Assembly: GCF_018139145.2 (NCBI RefSeq) | Contig: NC_059480.1 | Location: 16,306,428-16,370,427 of the forward strand | Direction: 5' to 3' | DNA from: Gymnogyps californianus | Lineage: Eukaryota; Chordata; Aves; Accipitriformes; Cathartidae | Length of the DNA stretch: 64,000 bases | Shown here: in pieces, positions 48,632 to 58,800 of the stretch | Position numbering within the stretch: position 1 is the stretch's first letter | Layout: each line of letters begins with the position of its first letter | Program-made: the position numbers and the translations under genes | Notes under the pieces: generated by a model | Seen by the model: the letters and a program-made list of their open reading frames with translations, nothing else | Told to the model about the DNA's origin: nothing | Database searches by the model: none

Positions 48632-49944
48632 GTATTCTCTGTGTTTTATGCACTCAGAAGAACTAGCATCCAAACATTTCCCCAATAAATGAGCTGCTCC
48701 CCGCTCTGCTGAGCAATGCTAATCCTCTAAAGCACCTAAGCACGTATGTGCTTTCATCTGATTTTAGGCACTCCTGCAAACATCACAGACACAGGTGCCA
48801 ACAAATGAACCTGCATGGTCCTACACTGTGCAGTGCTGCACTGCTGTTTTTCCTTGCTCTTGTGGAAGGGAGAGGCGTCCAGTGGAAAATTGACTGATTC
48901 CTGGCCAGATAAGAAGTACTGAACCTAAATATCCATGCTTTAATATCTTAGGTCTTGGCTTACTTAAAGAGCACTACGAGAAAAACACCAAACTATTAGA
49001 CCAAGTTCCTCTTCTTTCTGTAGCAAGCGGCACAGGGATGCCACACAGAAACCAGGGCATGGAGCTGAGATGGCCAAGCTAAGAGAGTTTCCACCACCAC
49101 CGCAAGCAAAAGCAGAAGTGTGTCAGCAGAGATGCACCAGGGTTTATTTGCCTGGGCACAGCACTGTGACAGCACGGCCGTTCTTCTTTCAGACTTCGGC
49201 TGTATCTCCGCACATTGCTGGGCACGCATGGGTTTGGGTGGCTGAAGACGCTAATCTGGGTGTTTCTGTTCTGTGAGCCATGGTAGAGTGTAGACATCTT
49301 CCTTTTGAAAGTGAGATTGACAAACCAAAACTGCTCAAGCAATTTTGAAAACAAACCTGTTGTGCTTCAGTTTCCCCCACTGTAACTTTAACAGCATTTG
49401 TCCAGTACTATGTGTTTTGAAATCTAAGGTATTGATCAAAAAAGCAACGTGAATGTTAACACCCATTTGCAATACTTGACCAGGCTTATAGTAAGTCACT
49501 GTAACAACCTGAATATAATTAACAGCAATAGAAGACAATGGTTGCAAATAGTGTTGTGCATTCATCAACTAAGCATGCAATAAAGCATCTGCACCCAGTC
49601 CCAGTGCTCATACTTCATTATTCACTGGAGTTGGACAGAGGCAAAATCTAAATTACTGTGTCAGATTAGAAGGTCTGTAGGTGCCTAACTTGCCAAGAAA
49701 GCATTACGCTTTGTGTTACCAAGACTGATACAAGCAACACACGTTGCAATAGACTATTGCCACACAGAGAAAAGGCCAAGTTACTCGCAGCTGTAACTAC
49801 TATTCCATTCTGGAGTAGACTGTCTAGCAAGGCAGCAGGAAAATAGGGCTGGATATTTAACCCGTCCCCAATTGGATGTATTTACAAAAATATCCAAAAT
49901 GTTGCTTGCAGTGTTAAAGCCAGTGTCCTTCCCACAGCTCTAAT
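48632..49944. other. Unique noncoding DNA
   Basis: No gene is recognised. Opposite-strand frames at 49070-49380 have no domains. GTGCTTCAGTTTCCCCCACT near 49357 is a lone MIR-like word. Confidence 0.5.
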
Positions 49945-50035
49945 GCTGACTGTTGCTCTGCCTTAACGCATAATGGATGTATGCCCCTGCCTCAATTTCC
50001 CTCATGTGAGATGGCTAATAATAATGAAGCTTGTT
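49945..50035 (+). mobile_element. Ancient MIR/L3-like fragment
   Basis: GCTCTGCCTTAACGC is followed by GCCCCTGCCTCAATTTCCCT, CATGTGAGATGGCTAATAAT and AATGAAGC. This is the plus-orientation consensus 'tgtgcctcagtttccccatctgtaaaatggggataataat'. It is short but in the right order. Confidence 0.5.
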
Positions 50036-50500
50036 ATAGACAAAATAACAGTGCATGTATTAAGTTATTGCCTGATTTTTATGCAGGATTTAACACTGAC
50101 TATGTATAAAGGCTGCATCTGAAATCAGTCCCCAAAACAAACCTGTGTGTTTATGCTGCATGCAATTCCTCACTGCCTGGAATTTTGCTTTAGCAGCAAT
50201 ATGGATGCAAAATGAGGACAAGTCAAGCACATAGTTTGGGAAGGGTTGTAAAACTCCGATAAAGTTTGATCCATATTTTACATAACTGCAAAACTAACTA
50301 ATGTTAAATGTAAAGCAAAATGATCCCTGAAGTATGTTTTTCCTACAGAAGATAGTTACAGAACAATGATTCAGGTCTGAGTACGAATCACATCTTACAC
50401 AATTTAAACCTACATTTACCCTAGGCAGCTCTCAGTGGACAGCTGAGCAGTGAAAGCTGCATAGGATTCTCTCTCCACCCCTTTCACGCACACATACTCT

Positions 50501-51007
50501 TTACCATGGAACTGCACAACAGATTTCACCCCCTGGATTTCCACTTCCAGAGTTATAATCTGAGATCTCTTTAGAAAAATATACAGAGGAATTAAACTCT
50601 AGACTTGGTGGGCTGCTCCAGGAATATTTCTTTCCTGACAGCTTCCTGTGAAGTAATTGAAAACCCAGGATTACTGTGTCTGTATTGTCATGCTGGGATG
50701 TGCCAGATCTAAGTGTTACTGCACATGGTCCCATCGGCGGGGGGATGGTGAATCCCAGGACTCTCGGTTTGGATTCTGATGCGCAAGTGCACCTGAACTT
50801 GTTTGCTAGCAGCAAAGTCTCTACAACCTCTTTGGGATTACACTGCTCCTGCACTCCCGATTCCCAAATGACATCAATTGGCAATACATGGACCTCGGTA
50901 CTCTGCTGCCAGTGAAGAGTAAGCATCAGAAGGAACACAGCAAGGGCTATCAGCAGGGGCTGGGCAGAGCAGGGAGGTCTTCCCCTTCCATCAGACAGTT
51001 CTCCCAC
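50501..51007 (-). CDS. Hypothetical open frame, function unknown, probably chance
   Basis: At 168 codons this is the longest open frame in the window, and I do not recognise it. It opens at GTG. The first ATG lies about 28 codons in, just after a hydrophobic stretch (PLLIALAVFLLMLTLHW) that would resemble a signal peptide if translation began upstream. Six cysteines are spread over the rest. The block STEVHVLPIDVIWES loosely recalls the start of the VEGF/PlGF exon, but the CxGCC cystine-knot signature is absent, so I do not claim that family. A possible acceptor (TCTTCACTGGCAG) and a GTGCAC donor fall inside the frame. About one open frame this long is expected by chance in a window of this size. 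Confidence 0.1.
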   Translation of the reverse strand: MGELSDGRGRPPCSAQPLLIALAVFLLMLTLHWQQSTEVHVLPIDVIWESGVQEQCNPKEVVETLLLANKFRCTCASESKPRVLGFTIPPPMGPCAVTLRSGTSQHDNTDTVILGFQLLHRKLSGKKYSWSSPPSLEFNSSVYFSKEISDYNSGSGNPGGEICCAVPW

Positions 51008-51859
51008 TAAACAGATATCTTATTCCACTGCAGCTCTGCCACTCGCAGAGAGACGTGGTGATGCATTAAAAAGTAGTCAAAAGTAATTTAAAAGAACAGG
51101 CAAAAATTAATGCAATAAGCATGTTTGATAGATAGCACACTGAGGTGAGAACAGCAGAAAACAGGGCCTACATCAATTAGACTTCCAACTTCCAAATACA
51201 TTTATTACGCCCTACTAGATTAAACAATTACATTTTGTAGCACTCCAGCAAGAAGACTTCAGTTTTCCACAATTGTTAGCATGTCCACTAGCACTCACAT
51301 GTGGTATTTCAGTCATTTCTGTTGATACTTAATGATCCAGCATCACACAGACTGCTTCCAGGAAACACGTGTTTCTCTCTCTCTAACTGTCCGCAAATTA
51401 AAATGGGCTCCCAGAACAAAAGAAACCTGATCTGTGAGGAAATTCAGATCCGGATTTGGATTCAGGTCCAAACATCACATCTGGTTTAAAAAAAAAAATC
51501 CAAAAAACACCACTCACACATTACACACACAGAGATCTGCGCTCCCCTGGGGTTCCACACCAGTGGCTACAATCTGTTTTACCTTTACCTGATAGTCTTC
51601 CTGGATAATACATTTTCTATTCATTTCTTTACTCACAATGTTTTCAAAGAAAATGGGATGTGTGTTACTGGGGGAAACGGGAAAAAGCCATGGGAGAGTT
51701 TATACGCTATGGAGAGGACTCCCTCCCTCCACGTGCTGCTGCAGGGCTCCAAGGCTGTCCCTTCATAGCTCTTAAAGGGGTTTCTTTCCCCAGGACTGCC
51801 AGGCTTGATCATTCCTCCTAAGGCCACGTAAGATAAAAACGTTGTCCCCTGGAAACCCA
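51008..51859. other. Unique noncoding DNA
   Basis: No gene is recognised. A run of nine A lies near 51489-51497. Confidence 0.5.
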
Positions 51860-52010
51860 CTCGCTCCTGGAAATAACCTCAGGACGGCTGTGGCTGACGG
51901 GCTCCGTGCGGGGCGAGCCCATGTCGTGCCGCAAGATGGGGCTCTCGGCGCACTGACAGGGAAGCCACAGGGAAGGCAAGACGCCTTCCCAAGGGACACG
52001 CTGATGCTGG
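51860..52010. promoter_or_regulatory. Small CpG cluster in CpG-poor DNA
   Basis: At least 13 CpG dinucleotides fall within about 150 bases (for example GACGGGCTCCGTGCGGGGCG, then GTCGTGCCGCAAG and CTCGGCGCAC), while surrounding kilobases have very few. Retained CpGs imply low germline methylation. That would fit a small CpG island, an orphan promoter or an unmethylated regulatory element. It is shorter than formal CpG-island thresholds, and no TATA box, initiator or downstream gene is evident. Overlapping frames on both strands are explained by the GC content. Confidence 0.3.
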
Positions 52011-54212
52011 TGACAAGACATAACAGCACTGAGGCTCACATCCCACGTACACAGACAGGCTGCCCTGAGCACCTTTAAAACTGCCTGAGGAAGCAAAGAG
52101 AAGGCATTGCTTTCTGCATGCCGACTGTGTGGTCTCGCTGCCCAAGAAATAGGACTCCAGGGTCAGTGCTGCAAGCTGGGAGACCGGCAAATGCCAGTTT
52201 TTCTTCTGCAGTCATAACCAGGAAGGCAAGATTCACCTAGGAGGAGAGGTAGATGGGAGCTGGCTACTGATACTAAGACTTTCCAGCTGAATCCCTAGCA
52301 GAAGATGTGATGTTGAGCAGGCAGAGGTGTCCGAGGCATGTGCTTTAGTCAGTGAGCCACAGCATAAAGCGGCAGATTAACCTTGCCTGGGTGTGTTTTG
52401 AAACAAAGGAGAGCATCTCACTTTAGAAACAGAAAAGCACATTCACCTGTAGCAAGCCCTGGAGACAGAACCTCTGGCTGGGTCAGCCACAGTGGAGAGA
52501 GATGGGACTCCAGACCTGCTCGGCAAAGGGGAACTGTGGGCCTTGCCTGGCCGGGGTTCTACATTGATGCATGCCAGGGAAAGCAGTCTGATCTAAAAAG
52601 CTGCTTTTTGCATAAAGTAGGGAGCAGGATATACATAATGCTCTTTCCTATTTTAAAAGGACTCGGAATGGCTGGAAGGATACATAAAGAGGAAAAATAA
52701 AATGCTGTTAAGCCTGGAAGGCTACAGATGCACTTTCTTTGGGTGTCCCTGGGGGCTTGTGTACAGGACACTCCTCAGTTGTCCTGCAGAAAAGAAATAC
52801 GAGTAAAATGCACGGTAAATAGCTCCACAAGAGAGGTAAGACTAGAGGAGATTCTCCTGGCCCTTAAACAGACTCCTATGGCAGAGGCAGTGCCACGAGC
52901 AGCCCCCTTGTAAAGCAGCCGCTTAAACTCCCTCCAAAGTCTGCTGTGGATAGCACCTGCACCCTGCAACCTGCTTCCTCCTGGGTGCACCACTGGCTCT
53001 TCTCTTGATGATTGCTCACATTCAAGGTATCTGCAGAGGAAGGAAGAGCTGAGCTCAGATGATCTGCTACCAGACTGAGCCATGGTGCACGCAGCCCAGC
53101 ACGTGTCCCTGGCCTGCTGGAGCAAGAGTGGGTCTTCCAGACAGTGCTCAGCCCAAGTGTTTGCAGGTACACAATGCAGGCTCCTGGTTTACCAACCACA
53201 TAGACATCCAAACAGCCCAGGCATCCAGGACTGCTCACAGAATGTGGAGTCCCACCTGGATTTGGATCCTACGCATTGGTGATTTCATGTGAGGGGTCTG
53301 GTCTACATGGAACAGCTCCACATTGACAGCAATGCACAGGTGAGGCATCAGAAGGCATCCTCCTACCTACTGTGATTCTGAACTGCTAAGCAGACTGGAG
53401 AAACTGTCCTTAGTGATCTCAGAGTTGCCTACAGATGTATGCATCCACCTTCGATAGCCAATGAGGGTGCGGTTGGAGTAAAAGGAGATAGAGACCAAAG
53501 AGCCCTGCAAGAAACAGGAGCACAAAAGAAGATTCAGCAGGGGAGAGACAGTATTTTCTCTCGCACCAAGGTTGAGCCAGTAGGTGCCTCCCAAGGAGAG
53601 AGGGGAGGACTGTTCAGGGTACTCCTTTTCCCTTGGCAGCAGAGCAAGTGCATCTGCTAATGAATAGGACCCTTAGAAAAGGCAAGGAATTTTTTTCCTC
53701 CCTACACACATTCAGAGAAGCAGAGAAGTGTTTTTGTTGTTTTTTCTTCTCCCTCCTCTTTGGGATTCTTTCATTTGTGATTTCTAATCATCATTCCGCT
53801 CTTCTTTCCCCCCTTTTCTTCACTCCCCATTCGTGAGCCGCCCCCTGGGCTTGGCACCACTCCAGACCCAATGAACTCCAGGAACATTTTTTTCTCTCCT
53901 TTCCCCACCACCACCACCTTCTCCTCCCTATTCAAACTGAACTTGTGGACAAAATAAACGCTGGCACTAGGTCATTGTCTTTCCCCTCTCCATCAGAGGA
54001 TTCCGAGAGAGGATTAAACTAATCTCATACATTGACTCGCTCCCGGGTGCTGGCCTGGACTCCTGCCATGCAATGAGATGGCATAAAGTGCAATGTCCTG
54101 GCAACATGTTTCTGCAGTAACTTCCTATGCAAAGGCAGCAAAAGGACCCAATACAGGAGCGGGTGGTTCTATATTGTGCAATGTCACCACAGTCACCACG
54201 TTGCCTTGATTT
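52011..54212. other. Unique noncoding DNA
   Basis: No gene is recognised. The 52290-52370 stretch ends in TGCTTTAGTCAGTGAGCCAC, a weak echo of an ancient tRNA-derived repeat end. The 53690-53930 stretch is pyrimidine-rich. Confidence 0.5.
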
Positions 54213-54254
54213 AAAAGGAAAAAAGAAAAAAAAAAGAAAAAAGAAAAAAAAAGA
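54213..54254 (+). repeat. Purine-only A/G tract
   Basis: About 42 bases consist only of A and G, mostly A runs separated by single G. It is low-complexity DNA, prone to slippage and assembly error, and with the pyrimidine strand opposite could adopt unusual helical structure. Confidence 0.92.
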
Positions 54255-54504
54255 GCCTAGAAGCCTCAAGGGAATGGACAGTCCACCCAAGCCAATCATT
54301 TAAGCACTTCTGGATTGGCTCATTTGTTAATTAATACTTAAGCAAAGAGTACCGGAAGTTGTACCGTGATGGAAGGGAGGCTACTGGGAGCAGGGCTGCC
54401 TGGGATTTCTTGGACTCTCCTCCCGTCTCCGATGTATGCAGATGATCGGTACCCACAGCGACCTCCTGGGAGCTGGCAGTGCCTGCCTGTAGCAACCCTA
54501 GCAT

Positions 54505-54625
54505 CAGTGGTTTCCAAGTGCTTCACAAAGGAAGACAACCACCACTGCTGCCATTTGGCAGGTGGGGAAACTGAGGCACTGAAAGATACAGTGACTCCCA
54601 CGAGCCCACACTAGTAAACAAATGG
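54505..54625 (-). mobile_element. Ancient MIR/L3-like fragment
   Basis: GGTTTCCAAGTGCTTCACAA, AGGAAGACAACC, GCCATTTGGCAGGTGGGGAA, ACTGAGGCACTGAAAGATAC and AGTGACTCC follow the reverse consensus 'tctcaaagtgctttacaaaggag...ccattttacagatggggaaactgaggcacagaaagattaagtgactt'. GGTGGGGAAACTGAGGCAC (54561-54579) is the best-kept block of this family here. Confidence 0.65.
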
Positions 54626-54814
54626 GTTACTTTGGTGCTTTAGTTGCTGAAAATACCAGCTCACTGCTGACACCTCTGAAAAGATACTGCTAAGGCTCAT
54701 CTGTTTGGATAGCTCTAATGAAATAAAGCTGCTGAGCTGCATGTGCAACTCCATCATCCTTCACTGACTTGCACAAAGCTGCTCCTGTCCAAGGATGTCA
54801 AAACATTCAGCAGA

Positions 54815-54885
54815 CATCAAGGTCCCAACTCAGCAGAGTGCTGAAACATGCCTTTGAGTCCTATGAGACAACATGACTTGACTGT
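54815..54885. repeat. Ancient amniote interspersed repeat, related type
   Basis: AGGTCCCAACTCAGCAGAGT, GCTGAAACATGCCTTTGAGT and CCTATGAGACAACATGACTT resemble the old pattern 'ggtcccaattcagcaaagcacttaagcatgtgctttaactttgagtcctatg'. It is likely another part of the ancient palindromic repeat group. Confidence 0.4.
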
Positions 54886-55260
54886 GATGCAGTACATTTT
54901 TTTAAGTGCTTGTGGTTTTCAATTGGTAAAATTACCTCAACCTCAAGACTTCCGAAGAGGCAGGTAAGAATTAAAGACAGAAATGCACAGACGATCGAGG
55001 ATCACACTTTGCCATCGATGGGGAGTATACGTAACATATTTCTGGCATGCAGTGACATTCATTCAATGCTTGGAACACCAAGGTGTATGGATATACATGA
55101 GCTATCATCAAATAGCTACAGTGGATGTGGTAACAGCATAATCCATAGGGACACAGACGGAGAGCAAGCTGTAGAGCTCCGGCAGGTAGGCTGTGCTGTG
55201 GCTGTGCTGCTGCAAAGCTAGCTAGCATAAAGCTCATCTGCACGGCCAAGTCATCCTGGT

Positions 55261-55385
55261 GGCTCTGAGTCAGGAACTGTGGCTATTCCTTGTTCTGTCA
55301 CAGATTCTCTCTGCATCCTTCAGCAAGACGTTTAACCTCTCCGTGCTACAGCTTCTCATTTCTAGGTGAAGCTAATACAGCCAAG
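55261..55385 (+). mobile_element. Ancient MIR/L3-like fragment
   Basis: TGTTCTGTCACAGATTCTCT, CTGCATCCTTCAGCAAGACG, TTTAACCTCTCCGTGCTACA and GCTTCTCATTTCTAGGTGAA follow 'ggctctgtcactgacttgctgtgtgaccttgggcaagtcacttaacctctccgtgcctcagtttctcatctgtaaaa'. Spacing is kept over about 100 bases. Confidence 0.6.
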
Positions 55386-57519
55386 TACATCTTCATATCC
55401 CATTCACCACCACCCTTTTTAAGCAAGCTGGCAGAAGGGGAAAGGTTGCTGGGAAGAAATAACCGGAGAAAAATGGAATAGACAAGACACGACCAGAGGG
55501 TAAAACCCTTCCTGACCCATCTCAGACAGCAAGTGCTAAGGGAACAAATTCTCATTCCTGCCTCAGACTCTCAGTTGACGACTGAACAGCTCTGAAACAA
55601 TACAAAGATAGCAAACAATTCCAGTCACAAACACCCAGGCACAAACGTCTAGGTGGTTTGTCAGTGAGCAATTAAATGCTGTGCTGAATAAAAATGTTAA
55701 AAATGCATCACATTGTGGCTTTAAATAGCCTTTTGTTGGAGAGATTGGTCTCATTGCCAACTCGCACTTGGGTAAACTCTGTTTTTGCCGCTGCTGGGAT
55801 TCTCTGAATGTCCATCAGGCAGTTGCATCACACACTGAATAGTTTGGCATTACCTCATGCCTTAAGGGAAAGGCAGAAGAAAATGAACTAGCAGCCTGTT
55901 TTCTCTGTCTACTTATTTATTTACTTTGGTGAGCAGCTTTTTTATTTGCTTTTGTTTGGGGGGTATTTTTTTGTCCTTTTTCCTCCTGAGCTAAGGGTAA
56001 CTTGAGTGCACGGTAATAAAAAAAGGTGGTGAGGAAAGTACTTTGGGAAGTGTAAGTGGGGATGTGGAAGGCAGGGGAGAGAAGGAAAAACGTGAGTCAA
56101 AGGATTAAATCCAAATTCCAGTCTGGGACTTTTTAACGAAGATGGAATACTGACTAGTTGAGCAAATTAAGCTTTTTCAAGGGGGTCTGGGGAAGCGATT
56201 GGTTTCTATCCAAGCAGAAAATGTCATTCTTCCCCATCCGCACCAGTGAAAATAAGAAAATAGAGACAAAACACCCCAACCCTGCTCTGAGAAATCTGAA
56301 AGGATAGGAGAGTAGACAAGGACAAACAAGCAATTAAAAGGAAATCGCTTCTCCCTCGCCCCCAACCTTTTTCTTCCCAAATGAAAGTGGAAAAAATTGA
56401 TTAGGGGGTCAAAAAAAGGAAGGACCAAAGAACTGCATCACGTGCAGCGCCACGTGAAACAGCCACTCTGCTCCACCAGGGTGTGGGCAAAAATATGCTG
56501 CAGCGATGGGGCCAAAGACCTGCAGGAAGGGACAAAAACTCACTTTTTGACCTGTTTTTGTTGAACCTTCTTCCTGCCTCTGAACCTTACTTCGATAATT
56601 ACAGTTTCTCTACCTAAAATCAACCACGTGAAGTCACTGAAAATTTAAAATATTTTCATATAAGTTGTTACTGTCTCATCAAGACACCAGGCCAGCATTT
56701 TATTCTTCCTCCTCTACCATCTTTCTCACTGTGGTTTCCCAGAGGACAGCTGCTGTCCCAGCAGAGCTAGCACACGCCGACCAGCAGCTACTCAGATCTT
56801 CTGCTGGAAGTCACTGCCTGCATAGCAGGTAAGCAAAGAGGAAACTTGCCCTCATCTCTGTCACTGCAATAGGTAGTCAGGTATCCGACTCAAATCTGGC
56901 TTAGTCAGTGGATTAATTAACGTTAGGCTGGCAAAGTGGCTAAAAGAAATGCTCAACATTCGTTATCTGCTGCCCTTCTAGGGCACAGAGCTGTGGACAG
57001 TAGCTTTGTTAACTGTTGCTGTAGGATTCACACAGGGACTTCCCTTGGAGTCCAAAGCATAGCAGCCACACAGGAGAGGGGGCATAATTCATGGGACACT
57101 AAGTACAAACATTATTTTCTGCACTAGTACAGTACTTTTTCAGGAAGTAAAAACTTCGCATCAAACCTAGATTCACTTGTATGCCCAATGGTCTGCAGCT
57201 TCAAAGGATTCATTCAGCTCTGGATGGAAATATCTCAAGCCATACCCAAATCATCTGAGAATTCAGTATTCACTAAAACTAGAATATAAGGTTATGAGAA
57301 AAATAGGTTAATAGAAAGAAGTTTTATATAAAAACATAATAATGCTTGTTGCATTGGATCAGAGTGAATACCTACCTAAGTAAGCACCCCAGCCTCAACA
57401 GTGACCACAGCAGTTGCTAGACAGAGCACACAGATGTATGATACTTCTCCCTTAAATTCTTCTGGTCTCCAACTATTTTCAGCCCAGGAACTTCCCAAGT
57501 CAGAGGGGCGTTTTCTATG
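55386..57519. other. Unique noncoding DNA
   Basis: No gene is recognised. The sequence near 55.9-56.5 kb contains short T and A runs but no named repeat. Confidence 0.5.
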
Positions 57520-57630
57520 GTTAGTAACCCTGGCTGGATTTCTCTTTCCTGAACTTCTCCAGTCTTCCCTTGAACACATGTAAAAGTTTAGCCTCTACAA
57601 CATCTTTTGGCAAGGAGACCCTCAGTCTCT
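57520..57630 (-). mobile_element. Old CR1 LINE fragment
   Basis: The plus strand shows TAACCCTGGCTGGATTTCTC, TTTCCTGAACTTCTCCAGTC, TTCCCTTGAACACATGTAAA, AGTTTAGCCTCTACAACATC and TTTTGGCAAGGAGACCCTCA. It mirrors the ancient amniote CR1 reverse complement '...tggatttatcctccatgaacttgtccaattccctttgaacccatgtaaacttttagcctctacaacatcctgtggcaatgagttccacag'. Word order and spacing agree throughout. The copy lacks any open frame. Confidence 0.75.
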
Positions 57631-58639
57631 AATATGTAAGGTCTTTCAAGTGCTATTTATAATACCATGTAGCGATGTACATAATCATTTGGCGGTTTGT
57701 AGGGCCAGCAAAATTCTCAGCTCATCTCTGTTGAAAACAGTCCTTAACATTTTACATGTGGGGAAATTGGAACCATCTCTCCTGCATATCCAAGCTGTCT
57801 CATACAATAAACTGTGGCAACGCATATTAGGCAGCTCAGCTAAGCAAAACACAATACCAGAGCTCACAGAGCGTATTTTGCCGGAGGAGCTAGAAACCCT
57901 CTCCAGACACCCACTGATTCCACCTTACAGTAAAATATATACCTATGCAGAGCTTGGATGATGATATCCATACAACCAAGACAACTGTGAAACCTTCAGC
58001 AAAACACTATGAGAAATCATATCAAACCCACCAGACTTCTTGAGAAGCTTGAAGTCAGCACATTTGTAAGCGTTTGCTAGAGGTCGGCACGTTTCCAAGG
58101 AAACCTGAGAGAAAGTATCGTTGATTTGAAATACCACCACTCAGAATTTTGATGAAAGTGAGAAATTTAAGGCATTTTGTCAAGCTCCACTTCAATATTT
58201 CAAACCCATGTGTGAATCCAAAAATGAAGTGACAAATTCGTTGTGAGAAACACATGGGTAACGCAGAGAGAAAAGCCAGATGAATTTCTACAAAGTGTGA
58301 AGGATGTTTCCAGCATTTCTCCTGTTTGACACACATAACCAGAAAAGCTTTCTATGGTAATTTAAACTGAGCCAGAAGACCTACGGCCAACAGCAGGGCC
58401 CCATCCTTCTGACCTTGTTTCACCACGCTCTCTCTACACACTCTGGTGCTGGGAGATTTATCCTGGGAAATTCCTCAGACAGAAGACATTACTGACACCA
58501 AATGTTTAGAGCAGTTCTTGCACATAGTAAAATGAGAAAGTATTTTTACATTAAAGAAACAAAAAGACCTAACCGCCTGCGTATCAGAGAACAGGCTGAG
58601 CACTCATTACCTCCAACTGAAACTTCCCTTGAGGATGTT
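57631..58639. other. Unique noncoding DNA
   Basis: No gene or repeat is recognised. Frames of up to 103 codons at 57650-57961 (plus) are domainless. Confidence 0.5.
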
Positions 58640-58800
58640 TGAGGCGGTATTATTTTTTCTCACATTCTTAACTAAAGCATTTGTTATTGATCTTTGCTGG
58701 AGGTAATGCATTTATCCACCTAGGATATTCGCCCGGTACATTATTGATTTATATAATTAAGTGATGTCATTATATACAAGTGGCTTCATAATCCATTTAC
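58640..58800. promoter_or_regulatory. Possible conserved noncoding element (speculative)
   Basis: This AT-rich, repeat-free stretch has GGTAATGCATTTATCCACCT, GTACATTATTGATTTATATA and AATTAAGTGATGTCATTATA. The words are typical of homeodomain, POU and bZIP sites. This is impression only. Confidence 0.15.

Noticed and set aside
53835..53855. CTCF-like site (CCGCCCCCTGGGCT)
   Set aside because: It lacks the TGG end of the core and matches only the GC-rich half.
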